Shown here piece by piece: positions 38,119 to 47,046 of a DNA stretch of 64,000 bases. Position numbers and translations under genes: made by a program. Source of the DNA: Paraflavitalea devenefica (GTDB lineage Bacteria; Bacteroidota; Bacteroidia; Chitinophagales; Chitinophagaceae). Each line of letters begins with the position of its first letter. Position 1 is the stretch's first letter. The notes beneath the pieces were generated by a model that was given only the letters and a program-made list of their open reading frames with translations, searched no databases and was not told the DNA's origin. The stretch spans positions 186,001-250,000 of the forward strand of contig NZ_JAARML010000002.1 of NCBI RefSeq assembly GCF_011759375.1, in the 5' to 3' direction.

Positions 38119-40551
38119 TTATTGGAAAAGAGATTTGATTATTCCTGTAAGAACAACAGGGTCTAATGTAATGCCGTAATAAAGACCAGAGACTTTATAG
38201 TCGCTCGACTTCGATACTACTTCATTGTTCTGTATATTGTAGTATTTATTCCGGTAGAAATGGAACCCGGTTGAAAGGTGCAGACCAGGCACCACATCAT
38301 AACCAATGCCCAGGTACATATTGGCCAGCGGATCAGTCGCTTCGAACCCTGCAAAAATGCTGAACCTTTTCAGGGGGTAATCAGGAACGATCTTTCCATC
38401 TGCCTCAAATGCTTTTGCCGGGAATACTTTTACGCCTACAACAAATTTGGCCCTTGTATCGGTGGTAGTGAGCTTAAACTGGCCGCTATCCGTCTTCAGG
38501 TCAACCTGGGGCGCCCGTTTATCATTGAAGAATACTCCTGCACCTATGGAGATCAGTTTGGTTCTGCCCACACTGAACCGGTCGGCATTGACCTGTTTGG
38601 TTTTGTAGGTATAGGTGTAGTCGTTGGTGTACGGGATATTGCCTGTCCTGGCCTTCACAGCATAGGTATAGAAATTTGCATCGGGTGCGTCGGAAACTGT
38701 GATAACACCTGGTGTTGGAAGTGCTGTATAATTCTGCAACAGTTTCTCAAGTAGTTCAAACCGCCAGAGGGCTACTTTCACCTGTTTCAGCAATTCCAGG
38801 CAGTCGCCCGCGACGCTTTCTTGCGTACTGGATATGGGTACCTTAGTTCGGGAAGCTGTCAACTCCTTTAAGAAACTAACGGCGCTACCAAGGGGCGACA
38901 GGCCGGAAATAGCGCTGCCAAGTCCAGAGGTAGCTTCGAGCAAAGTGCGGGTAAAAGTAGATGTGTCGTTGAATGGAGAGAATGTCTCAGCAATCGTCAG
39001 AACGCCGGTGGTATCTTTTTCTTTCGCATTATAGAACCCATGATAGATTATGCGATCGTCGGGTATGGCGAGCTGTTCATCAAGATCCCGTTCAAACCTA
39101 TTGGCCGCATCGTGATAAAGCACGTATCGTTTCCGGTTGCTGGTATATAAAGGCAGGGTCAGGTCGTGCAAGAGCTTACCGGTAGCAATTCCTTCCTTGT
39201 ACTTTTTCTCGTTTTGGGCTGGCTGGTCGAGCAAATTGGTTAATACCTTCAGGTTACTGTCAACCGTTTTTTCTGCCGTCTGCAGCATATAAAGTGTGTC
39301 GAGGGATTTAATGGAGCAACTGGTACATTTTTTCAGGCTAGCTATCTTTTCTTTGATTTCCTTTAAGCTGTCTATCAGCGCCTGCTTTTTTCCAAGCGTA
39401 TCGATGCCGGGAAAGCGTGCAGGTTCGGTGAATGAAAAGTAATTCAGTTTAAACTCACCACCACTATACCATAGCCATTGTGTTAGCCAGCGCCCGATCG
39501 GGTTGGAAAAACACCAAACCGTGTCGAATACTTTTAGGCTATCCCTGATTTTCTTTAGGCTATCTATTTTGGCTTGATCACAAATACCCTTGCAATCTAC
39601 ACAGGTTAATAAGGGGGTGATATTTTTCCGGGTAGTTTTTACAATGCCAGTCAGCATTTGCAAATAGTCGGCATCAAGTGTTGAAACGGTATTATTGTAC
39701 CAATCTATGACGCCCTTTTGATAGAGGTTTTGTGATTTTATCTGGATATTAAAGGACGAGTTCTCCGGAACGGTTAGCTCTTTTTCATATGTTATTTCAC
39801 CTTTATGGTAGGTTAACGGCAGGTTTACTTTATTTGCTGTCAGGTTGGCGCCAAGCAAAATGGTTTTGGGTGCCAGCAGAGAATCTCCGGTTCCCTTGAA
39901 CGCTGTGAGATAGGTATTTTTTTTCAACAGGCTGTCGCGGAAACGCAGGGTGGTATCATCGGGTTGGAATGCGCCTAGTTGACTTTTGAACTCACACAAT
40001 AAAATACGGATCAGAGTTTCTTTTTGTTCAATTTCAAATAATTTAGTTTTCCAGTATTTCAATTGCTCAATTCTATTACGGGCAGAATCACAAACGCAGG
40101 CGTTTCCGCAGTCGTTGATTACTGGGATCTTGTCTGGTTTCAGGTTATTATTGGCTTTGAGAAAATCATCAATTGTACTTTGTTTAAGACAGTTGTCAGC
40201 AAGGAACTTTTCCCAAATCTTGCAAACCGATTCTTTCTCCTTCCACATTGTACCCGAAAAGAATTGGTAGTGCGCGAGGAGCTGCTTCAGGGCTTCCAAT
40301 TTCTCAGCGGTAGTGCCATTTTGCGAGGCGACGGTCTGCAGATAAGTAAACCTTTGTTGCAGGCCGGCCCATTGTTCATGCATGGCTGTGGTGTCGGCCG
40401 ACACTTTTATTGTAAGGGTGGAACCTTGCTTTATTTTGGGATCGGGCCCATGGCTTAGACGGCCGCTTTTCTCAAAGTTAAGATCCTGCGCATCTGCTAG
40501 TAGAGACAGGACTGAACAGACGAGGAAAAATAAAATAGAACGGGAGTACAT
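38119..40551 (-). CDS. Cys-rich envelope protein with C-terminal barrel-like domain
   Basis: 810 aa. Signal peptide ending LLADAQ. The middle has coiled-coil-like stretches, many beginning DSL (QALIDSLKEIKEKIASLKK), and three Cys clusters: 148/152/154 (CGNACVC), 317/320/324 (CVDCKGIC) and 409/412 (CTSC). The last 190 residues alternate polar and hydrophobic residues like an outer-membrane barrel (ISIGAGVFFNDKRAP, FSIFAGFEATDPLANMYLGI, LHLSTGFHFYRNKYY). I do not recognise the family. First gene of the operon with the lipoprotein and the trypsin-like protease. The Cys clusters could form disulfides or bind metal. Confidence 0.6.
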   Translation of the reverse strand: MYSRSILFFLVCSVLSLLADAQDLNFEKSGRLSHGPDPKIKQGSTLTIKVSADTTAMHEQWAGLQQRFTYLQTVASQNGTTAEKLEALKQLLAHYQFFSGTMWKEKESVCKIWEKFLADNCLKQSTIDDFLKANNNLKPDKIPVINDCGNACVCDSARNRIEQLKYWKTKLFEIEQKETLIRILLCEFKSQLGAFQPDDTTLRFRDSLLKKNTYLTAFKGTGDSLLAPKTILLGANLTANKVNLPLTYHKGEITYEKELTVPENSSFNIQIKSQNLYQKGVIDWYNNTVSTLDADYLQMLTGIVKTTRKNITPLLTCVDCKGICDQAKIDSLKKIRDSLKVFDTVWCFSNPIGRWLTQWLWYSGGEFKLNYFSFTEPARFPGIDTLGKKQALIDSLKEIKEKIASLKKCTSCSIKSLDTLYMLQTAEKTVDSNLKVLTNLLDQPAQNEKKYKEGIATGKLLHDLTLPLYTSNRKRYVLYHDAANRFERDLDEQLAIPDDRIIYHGFYNAKEKDTTGVLTIAETFSPFNDTSTFTRTLLEATSGLGSAISGLSPLGSAVSFLKELTASRTKVPISSTQESVAGDCLELLKQVKVALWRFELLEKLLQNYTALPTPGVITVSDAPDANFYTYAVKARTGNIPYTNDYTYTYKTKQVNADRFSVGRTKLISIGAGVFFNDKRAPQVDLKTDSGQFKLTTTDTRAKFVVGVKVFPAKAFEADGKIVPDYPLKRFSIFAGFEATDPLANMYLGIGYDVVPGLHLSTGFHFYRNKYYNIQNNEVVSKSSDYKVSGLYYGITLDPVVLTGIIKSLFQ

Positions 40552-40860
40552 AAGTAAGTTGTTTGGCTATTGTGGATAGTATAAATGCAAAATTGTAATG
40601 TCATGAAGGAATTTTTTACGTGAAAAAAACGGTATTTATTTACGTATAAAAACAAACGGTTTTGAAGGCCCTTTTGACATGGATCAATGTCAAATATGCT
40701 GCAGGCAATATGCTGGCCGGCTACGGGAACCTGCCAGATGAAAAAGGAAGAAAGAAAATGGCCAGCTTTGTCGAAGGCCTAAAGCCTGCGTATAACGCAA
40801 AAGATCAAGGCAATGGAAGTGACAAAAAAGCCTGCGGCTGAAAGCGGCCGGGTATAACGA
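40552..40860. other. Intergenic region, possible gene remnant
   Basis: 309 bp upstream of the 810-aa gene and downstream of the permease gene stop. A frame without a strong start runs from 40662 (TTG) to a TGA near 40849 and reads like protein (TWINVKYAAG, LPDEKGRKKMASFVEGLKPA), so it may be a gene fragment. Toward 40600 the minus strand has TACAATTTTG, a poorly spaced promoter box. Confidence 0.3.
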
Positions 40861-43233
40861 CTATTCAGTTCTTAAGCTCTTTACCGGATTTTGAAGTCCT
40901 GCCCGGATGGCCTGGAAGCTGACTGTGAGGATGGTGATGAATAGTGCACCTGCCCCGGCCGCTGCAAAGATCCACCAGGATAGGCTGGCCCTGTATTCAT
41001 AATTTTGTAACCAGTTATGCATAAAATACCAGGCAACAGGTACAGCGATCAGAAAAGATAACATCACCAGGAAGATGAATTCTTTTGACAGCAATTTCCA
41101 CACATTGAATACAGAAGCGCCCAACACCTTTCTCACGCCGATCTCGCGGGTGCGTTGTTCGGCCGTAAAAGAAGCCATGCCAAACAAGCCAAGGCAACTG
41201 ATAAAGATCGCAAGAATAGAAAAGAAGCCGGCGAGTTGACCGATCAGCTCTTCATGGGAAAACTTCCTTTGATAGGCTGCATCTACAAACTTATAGTCGA
41301 ACGGGCCGGCAGGATTATGCTTTTTGAAAACAGGTGCTACTTTGCTTAAAGACTCCCGGATATTCCCTTGTTGTGACAACTTTAGGTTCATAACGTTCAG
41401 GCCCCTGCTTCCCAATACAAATACGGTTGGCTTTACCGGGCTGAAAGGTGATTCCCGGATCATATCACCAATGACGCCGATTACCTGGTAATTACGGCCA
41501 CTTAACGTGATCGTTTGGTCAAGGGGTTGTTTAAAGGCCATGAGTTTTACGGCCGCCTCGTTAATAATGATCGAACCCGAATCCGTTTTGAAAGTACGGG
41601 AGAAATCACGGCCTTCCTTTAATTGCCAGCCAATGGTTTTGCCATAATCATGTGTTATCTTATTCGACATCACCAACGGACGTATATCCGGTGCTTTACC
41701 TTGCCACCTGATATCGGTAGTGCCACCGCCTTGTTCTGTTACCGGGTCCGATGAAGCGGCAAATCCTTCCACAGCTCCTGTTTGCAGCAAGTCAGTTTGT
41801 AAGGCTTCAAAATGTTCGGAGAGCTCAGGCGTATTCATCTTGATTTCGATCAGGCTGTTACGGCTGTATCCTGCCGGGCGGTCCCTGGCATATTGTACCT
41901 GGCGGAAAACGATGGCAGTGGCAATGATCAGTATAATGGAAACACTAAACTGCACCACTACAAGTACCCTTCGGGGTAAGGCGGCATAGCGTCCGGCTTT
42001 AAAAGTCCCTTTTAGTACCCTGATCGGATTAAAAGAGGAAAGATAAAGGGATGGATAACTTCCTGCCATCAATCCGGTAATGAAACAAACACTGAGGGCG
42101 CATAACCAGAATGGCGCCTGATACCAGGGTATATGCATGCTTTTACCGGTTATATTATTGAAAACAGGTAAGCTCAATTGTACCAGCACAATGGAAAAAA
42201 CAAAGGCAATAAAAGCAATGAGTAATGATTCACTCAAAAATTGAAGAATAAGTTGACGGCGTGCTGAACCGATTGCTTTGCGAATGCCAACTTCCCGTGC
42301 CCTGCGTTCGGACCGGGCCGTACTCAGGTTCATGAAATTAATACAGGCGAGCAACAGCACGAAAACACCGATGATCCCAAAAAGCCATACAAATTGGATT
42401 AAACCGCCTGTATTGACGCCATCCTTAAAATCTGAATAGAGATGCCAGCGGCTCATGGGGTGAAGAAAGAAGGCAGGTTTATAGGCAGGCGGATCATCCT
42501 TTTTCATACGGATATCTTTGATCTTGGCGGAGACCTGTTTGAAATCCGCGCCTTCTTTTAGCTGTACATAGATCTGCCAGGAATTATTATCCCATTCAGT
42601 TTTAGAATCCATGACCCACTTTTCACTGGATGCATACAAGTCCCAGGTACCCAGGAATGACACATCCCTGAATGCACTGTTCGCTGGAAAATCCTGATAC
42701 ACACCGGTTACCTTTACACTATACTTATTGTTAATTGTGATAAGCTGGTTAATCGGATCCTGCTCTCCAAAAAGATGCTTTGCTAGCGTAGCTGATAAAA
42801 AGATAGCATGCATATCTTTTAAGCCTTGTATCGAACCTGACTGCATAGGCAGTGATAACATCGTTGCAAAATCAGGCTCCACATACTGACCGGTCTCCGT
42901 AAATTTTTTATCTCCTGCAGCAAGTATATCACTGCTTCCTTTCGACAGGCTGACATGTTCAAAATCGGGATAGCTGTTGCGAAGTTCGGCCGCCAGTGGA
43001 ATGGGCATTACATTGTAAGAGGATTTCTCAGCGCCAAATTGTACAAACTGCCACACCTGGCCGATCCGGTCATAATTTTTGTGCGACCGGTTAAAGGAAA
43101 GTTCGTCGTGGATCCATAAACCAATCAATATAGACACCGCCATCCCGATTGCCAACCCGCCAATATTAATAAAAGAGTAACCCTTGTTCCGGAAAAGGTT
43201 CCGGTAGGCGACTTTGAAGAAATTCCGGAGCAT
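40861..43233 (-). CDS. ABC transporter permease, MacB/FtsX type
   Basis: 790 aa. N-terminal helix (YSFINIGGLAIGMAVSILIGLW) followed by a periplasmic MacB-like core domain (about 45-250), three helices of a first FtsX domain (FGIIGVFVLLLACINFMNLS, with the conserved RAREVGIRKAIGS), a fourth helix, a second core domain (about 440-640) and a C-terminal FtsX domain (RTREIGVRKVLGAS). The fused double-FtsX form is common in Bacteroidota. It would work with a separate ATPase, which is not in the window. Such transporters move peptides, lipoproteins or antibiotics or transmit force to the periplasm. Single gene; next gene is 130 bp upstream. Confidence 0.88.
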   Translation of the reverse strand: MLRNFFKVAYRNLFRNKGYSFINIGGLAIGMAVSILIGLWIHDELSFNRSHKNYDRIGQVWQFVQFGAEKSSYNVMPIPLAAELRNSYPDFEHVSLSKGSSDILAAGDKKFTETGQYVEPDFATMLSLPMQSGSIQGLKDMHAIFLSATLAKHLFGEQDPINQLITINNKYSVKVTGVYQDFPANSAFRDVSFLGTWDLYASSEKWVMDSKTEWDNNSWQIYVQLKEGADFKQVSAKIKDIRMKKDDPPAYKPAFFLHPMSRWHLYSDFKDGVNTGGLIQFVWLFGIIGVFVLLLACINFMNLSTARSERRAREVGIRKAIGSARRQLILQFLSESLLIAFIAFVFSIVLVQLSLPVFNNITGKSMHIPWYQAPFWLCALSVCFITGLMAGSYPSLYLSSFNPIRVLKGTFKAGRYAALPRRVLVVVQFSVSIILIIATAIVFRQVQYARDRPAGYSRNSLIEIKMNTPELSEHFEALQTDLLQTGAVEGFAASSDPVTEQGGGTTDIRWQGKAPDIRPLVMSNKITHDYGKTIGWQLKEGRDFSRTFKTDSGSIIINEAAVKLMAFKQPLDQTITLSGRNYQVIGVIGDMIRESPFSPVKPTVFVLGSRGLNVMNLKLSQQGNIRESLSKVAPVFKKHNPAGPFDYKFVDAAYQRKFSHEELIGQLAGFFSILAIFISCLGLFGMASFTAEQRTREIGVRKVLGASVFNVWKLLSKEFIFLVMLSFLIAVPVAWYFMHNWLQNYEYRASLSWWIFAAAGAGALFITILTVSFQAIRAGLQNPVKSLRTE

Positions 43234-43363
43234 ACTGTTAGTTTGTAAGGAACTAACAAATAGAAAGCCTGAAATTAGGTGGTTGATTTACAGGGAGATG
43301 GCAGTAGGCTAACCTGCAAAATGTTCGTTTTTGATACAGTGAATGTCCGGTTTTTCTTTTTTA

Positions 43364-44584
43364 TTATTGGCTGTTGGAGGAGCTGGATGGTTTTTTGTTG
43401 AATGCGCTGCCGAGGGTAGTAAAGTTGGCCCTTACGTTCAGGAAGCCAAATACATTGCCCGATTTTGGATCGTATTTGATCTCCAGCGGTATCCAGATAT
43501 CATCAAATACACGGATACGCAAAGTGCCATTGACGGTGATGCTGTCTTTTCGTTCACTGGCATACGGCTTGTTCAGATGTGTATAACCTCCCGATAATTT
43601 GAATTCGGCCCAGGAATGTTGGGTGCGTCTGTTTTTCAGCACCAGGTTCAATCCGGGCTCAAACGTAAAGGCCTGGCGCTTCAGGTCTCTGCCCGTCGTG
43701 AGGGTATCATCCAAAAACTGGTACGCCGCTTTGAGGTTCAACTCAAATTCGCACCTCCTGTTTTGCGCTTTTTCGCGGTTGGTGATGCCCTTTAGCAGGT
43801 TGGTGGAGAGCACTACGTTGGAGAACATGAACTCATCTTTATACGTGGTATCGCTGATGCTGGCCGTCCACAGCAACCGGTTCTGGAAATCGTTTTTAAC
43901 GCTGTCGTAGTTTTGCTTGATATAAGTGCGCAGCGATGCTTTGGGATTTTTGTTAATAACTTCCAGCAAATGGACTGTTCCGATCGCTTTTGCGCTGTCT
44001 TTGATCACTTGCTGCAATTCCTTGTCCAGGCTATCAAACCTCGCTGTGCTGTCTTTGAAAAAATTCGTTATCTGCGTACTGAACTTATTTTGCTTTTCCC
44101 GATCCGTTATAGTGGATACGTAGAGGCCAAGGCTACTTAAAAGTGCACCAGCTTCGTTGTTGGCTTTAGAAACCTCTGTCAGAAAATATTGGGAAATAGT
44201 GACGTCCCGCCTGTTGATGATGGCATAGGTAATGCCCGATGAGAAACCATTGAACTTATAGGAAGAGTCGAGTTTGGCGGAAAAGGAAAAGTTGAGGTTC
44301 CGCAAGGCGGTATATTTGGTGTAATTGGTATCTATCAGCAGATTGGGATTGGCCCTGGCCATGATGGCAAAGGGGTTGGAAGTGAACTGTAGATCCTTAT
44401 TCTTGCTGGTAAACCGGTCAAAGGCCAGTTGAAAGAAGCTTTTAAACACGTCCTTATAATTACCCGTGCTCAGGGAATCTGCGGTAATGGTATAGGGCTT
44501 TTTTTTGTCGGATTGAGCAATTGTAGTGACTGTTATTCCTATGAAAAGAAACAGCAGTACGGGTAGTTTGAGCATTTTAGTCAT
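43364..44584 (-). CDS. Uncharacterised secreted protein, barrel-like C-terminus
   Basis: 406 aa. Signal peptide ending TTIAQS. An amphipathic, charged helical middle (STITDREKQNKFSTQITNFF, AKAIGTVHLLEVINKNPKAS) lies between beta-rich ends. The C-terminal 150 residues alternate like outer-membrane strands (RRCEFELNLKAAYQFLDD, HSWAEFKLSGGYTHLNKP, FGFLNVRANFTTLG), followed by a short Ser-rich tail. No known family recognised. It follows the 139-aa Lys/Ala-tailed protein by 16 bp, so both are one transcription unit. Confidence 0.6.
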   Translation of the reverse strand: MTKMLKLPVLLFLFIGITVTTIAQSDKKKPYTITADSLSTGNYKDVFKSFFQLAFDRFTSKNKDLQFTSNPFAIMARANPNLLIDTNYTKYTALRNLNFSFSAKLDSSYKFNGFSSGITYAIINRRDVTISQYFLTEVSKANNEAGALLSSLGLYVSTITDREKQNKFSTQITNFFKDSTARFDSLDKELQQVIKDSAKAIGTVHLLEVINKNPKASLRTYIKQNYDSVKNDFQNRLLWTASISDTTYKDEFMFSNVVLSTNLLKGITNREKAQNRRCEFELNLKAAYQFLDDTLTTGRDLKRQAFTFEPGLNLVLKNRRTQHSWAEFKLSGGYTHLNKPYASERKDSITVNGTLRIRVFDDIWIPLEIKYDPKSGNVFGFLNVRANFTTLGSAFNKKPSSSSNSQ

Positions 44585-44600
44585 GGTTCAATGAATTCGA

Positions 44601-45020
44601 TTATTGAATAACATACAAGCCGTGTATCGGTCCTTCCGGTCTTGGATCGGGTGTTGCAGGAATGGTAGGCACAGAGATGGTAATGACTGCGGCATGAATA
44701 GGGGGAGGAGGGTTACCTGTGGCATTGCCATTCAGTGTGATCACGTCGCCCTGTTGTACGTCTGAAAAGAATATATTGGCGGAACTGCTGATGCTTTGCA
44801 GGTTGATCAATACGCCTCTCCTGATCAAAGAAGCTGTCATTTGTCCGATACCTCCGTTAAAGGTAACATTGATGGTAGCGGGCATGGAGCCTGCTGTTAC
44901 TTCGGCCACCAGTGGAATGGAAGGTGGGATCCCGGCAGTTGTTGTAGCGGGAACAGCCGCTTTCTTAAGTGCTGTTTTTTTGGCTGCTTTCTTTTTGGCT
45001 GCCTTTTTCTTTGTGGGCAT
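44601..45020 (-). CDS. Small protein with Lys/Ala-rich histone-H1-like N-terminus
   Basis: 139 aa. Residues 2-22 are almost only Lys and Ala (TKKKAAKKKAAKKTALKKAA), as in bacterial histone-H1-like tails, then an Ala/Pro/Thr linker. The remainder (about 35-139) is beta-rich with an Ig-like pattern (TINVTFNGGIGQMTASLIRR, ANIFFSDVQQGDVITLNGNA) and a proline-rich end. No signal peptide. The basic tail suggests binding to DNA, RNA or another polyanion; the Ig-like part has no assigned role. A full-match promoter box precedes it, and the barrel-like gene follows. Confidence 0.6.
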   Translation of the reverse strand: MPTKKKAAKKKAAKKTALKKAAVPATTTAGIPPSIPLVAEVTAGSMPATINVTFNGGIGQMTASLIRRGVLINLQSISSSANIFFSDVQQGDVITLNGNATGNPPPPIHAAVITISVPTIPATPDPRPEGPIHGLYVIQ

Positions 45021-45042
45021 GGTATGTTTTATTTGGTGTACC

Positions 45043-45050
45043 CAAAATTA
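45043..45050 (-). promoter_or_regulatory. Promoter -7 box of the Lys/Ala-tailed gene
   Basis: On the minus strand the sequence is TAATTTTG, a full match to TAnnTTTG, 22 nt before the ATG at 45020. No convincing -33 element was seen. Confidence 0.5.
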
Positions 45051-45212
45051 CCCGCCTGTACTTCCCTCACACCCCGTTAAAACACCCATTATCAGCAGAT
45101 AAAAACACTTGTATGATCAGCATGGATAGGATACCTGGCAGCTTTTTCGGGTGAGTGTTGAAGCAATTTTCATAATAGCTAACTTAGCGTCATCAAGTAT
45201 AAAACTGGTACG

Positions 45213-45476
45213 ATGGTCTTATTGCATTTGGAATTTACCGGGAATGGTCAACCCTGCTCAGCGGATGTGGAATTGGAAGGCATTGCCGATTCCTGGGATG
45301 CGCATGCGAAAATAAGCGGCCATCCCCATATTCACGAATTGCATGTAAAATGCTGGTTGGGTTCATTCCTGAAGCCGGTATTTGCCTCCCGGGAAGAAGC
45401 CATGTTCTTCGAACCGTTGCTGGAAGCCATAGACGAACAGGCCAAACAACAACTGCCTCCTGAGTTTACCGGCTAA
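45213..45476 (+). CDS. Small hypothetical protein
   Basis: 87 aa, acidic, no signal peptide. Contains GHPHIHELHVKCWLGSFLKP and a helical C-terminus (EEAMFFEPLLEAIDEQAKQQ). Family not recognised. The coding pattern and codon use look genuine, and it precedes the Crp/Fnr gene by 45 bp on the same strand, so they may be co-transcribed. Confidence 0.5.
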   Translation: MVLLHLEFTGNGQPCSADVELEGIADSWDAHAKISGHPHIHELHVKCWLGSFLKPVFASREEAMFFEPLLEAIDEQAKQQLPPEFTG

Positions 45477-45521
45477 GACCGCTGCTACCAATGTAAATAA
45501 AAGACGAAATACTTAATTGTT

Positions 45522-46097
45522 ATGACAACTAACCTAAAAAAATTTATTAGCAGATTTGTTACCCTTTCAGATGATGAATTGGATGAGATCGCCGGTAAGT
45601 TTAAACGAAAGGTGGTTAAAAAGAATGGTTATGTATTGCGGCAGGGCGATACCTGCAAAGATTTTGTATTTGTTGACAAAGGCTGTCTGCGTTTATATTA
45701 TGTGAAAGATGGTATTGAAGTATCCGTGTGGTTTGCTTTTCAGCCTTCATCCGCCATTGAAGTGTATAGCTTTATCAGCGAAAAACCTTCAGACTATTTT
45801 ATGCAGGCAATAGAAGACAGCCAGGTGTTGGTTCTTCCCAAGACAGAACTAAAGAAAATCTATCAATCTCACCCCAAGATGCAGGAGATGATGAGAAATT
45901 TTTGGGAAGCTGTGCTTCTTGACCTGATCAGCCGGTTTACAGCATTGGAAACAGATACTGCAGAGAAACGTTACAGGGACCTGTTAAATAACACCGACTA
46001 TTTGGAAACGCTGCCACAAAAATACCTCGCTTCTTTTATTGGCGTTACGCCCACCTCGCTTAGCCGGATCAGGAAAAGAATCCGCAAAGATCATTAG
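45522..46097 (+). CDS. Crp/Fnr-family transcriptional regulator
   Basis: 191 aa. N-terminal cyclic-nucleotide-binding-like domain (about 15-130; VLRQGDTCKDFVFVDKGCLR), then a helical linker and a short C-terminal winged helix (YLASFIGVTPTSLSRIRKRI). No Cys cluster for Fe-S binding, so oxygen sensing of the Fnr type is unlikely. Such genes in Bacteroidota often act on a neighbouring stress or redox gene. The next three genes (SRPBCC, SnoaL-like, NADP-oxidoreductase-like) lie close on the same strand and are candidates. Confidence 0.85.
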   Translation: MTTNLKKFISRFVTLSDDELDEIAGKFKRKVVKKNGYVLRQGDTCKDFVFVDKGCLRLYYVKDGIEVSVWFAFQPSSAIEVYSFISEKPSDYFMQAIEDSQVLVLPKTELKKIYQSHPKMQEMMRNFWEAVLLDLISRFTALETDTAEKRYRDLLNNTDYLETLPQKYLASFIGVTPTSLSRIRKRIRKDH

Positions 46098-46161
46098 TTG
46101 TCCTGGGGCAACTTTTTTTTAAAAAATGGGTTTAAATTTTGTATTCATAAAAATACAAGCT

Positions 46162-46575
46162 ATGAATGCAGATATTAGAATTAATGTAGTGATAAAAGCT
46201 ACTCCCGAAAAAGTTTATAAAGCTGTTACAACGCAGGAAGGGATAGAAAGCTGGTGGTGTAAACATACCACAGCCAAACCTGAAGTGGAATTTGTGAACA
46301 TCTTTATTTTTGGAAAATTCCGGAACGAAATGGAAGTTACTAAGCTTGTCCCCAACAAAAGAGTAGAATGGAAATGCATCAACTCGATTGAAGAATGGAT
46401 TGGCACCGTCATTTCTTTCGATATGGAAGAAAAAGAAGGAACTACCCTTTTACGCTTTGCACAATCCGGTTGGAGAGCAGCTACGGATACTTTTGCAGGT
46501 TGCACTTATGACTGGGCTTTATTTATGAAGAGCCTGAAATCCTTTTGTGAAACAGGAACCGGAACACCTTCTTAA
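46162..46575 (+). CDS. SRPBCC-fold protein (AHSA1/START-like)
   Basis: 137 aa from the ATG at 46162. Starts INVVIKATPEKVYKAVTT and has the AHSA1 pattern ESWWCKHTTAKPEV, FGKFRNEMEVTKL and a C-terminal helix (YDWALFMKSLKSFCET). The fold forms a hydrophobic cavity for small ligands; no activity is assigned. It lies 64 bp after the Crp/Fnr gene and before a SnoaL-like gene. Confidence 0.85.
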   Translation: MNADIRINVVIKATPEKVYKAVTTQEGIESWWCKHTTAKPEVEFVNIFIFGKFRNEMEVTKLVPNKRVEWKCINSIEEWIGTVISFDMEEKEGTTLLRFAQSGWRAATDTFAGCTYDWALFMKSLKSFCETGTGTPS

Positions 46576-46609
46576 AAAAGATAATTTATTAATCTACAAA
46601 AACAGAACA

Positions 46610-46993
46610 ATGACAAAAACAACAAGCAATAAAGTAATGACAACCCAGGAGGTTGCAGCACGATTCAATGAACTTGCTCAGCAAGAAAAATGGTTTGAGA
46701 TCCAGGATGAGTTTTTTGCAGACAATGTAAGAAGCATAGACCCCCAGAATTCACCGTATTTCGGTTATGCCGAAGGTAAATCTGCTGTTCGCAAAAAGGG
46801 CGAGGACTTTGTAAAACGCATAGAAGCGGTTCATAGGGTTTATACAAGCGAGCCTCTGGTAAGCGGTAATCATTTTGCATTAGGAAGAGAAAAAGATATC
46901 ACGGTGCAGGGGCACGGGAGAATACAAATCAATCAGATAATGCTGTATGAAGTAAAAGACGGTCAAATTGTATTAGAGCAATTCTTTTATTGA
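46610..46993 (+). CDS. SnoaL-like (NTF2-fold) protein
   Basis: 127 aa from the ATG at 46610. Pattern of the NTF2/SnoaL-like fold: VAARFNELAQQEKWFEIQDE, FFADNVRSIDPQ, then beta strands (HFALGREKDITVQGHGRI, QINQIMLYEVKDGQIVLEQF). Members include cyclases and isomerases and many of unknown role. Likely co-transcribed with the SRPBCC gene (34 bp upstream). Confidence 0.8.
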   Translation: MTKTTSNKVMTTQEVAARFNELAQQEKWFEIQDEFFADNVRSIDPQNSPYFGYAEGKSAVRKKGEDFVKRIEAVHRVYTSEPLVSGNHFALGREKDITVQGHGRIQINQIMLYEVKDGQIVLEQFFY

Positions 46994-47046
46994 CCAGATC
47001 TGCGACTCGCGAAGAGTTCGCTGAACAAAAGAAACAATCAAATAAA

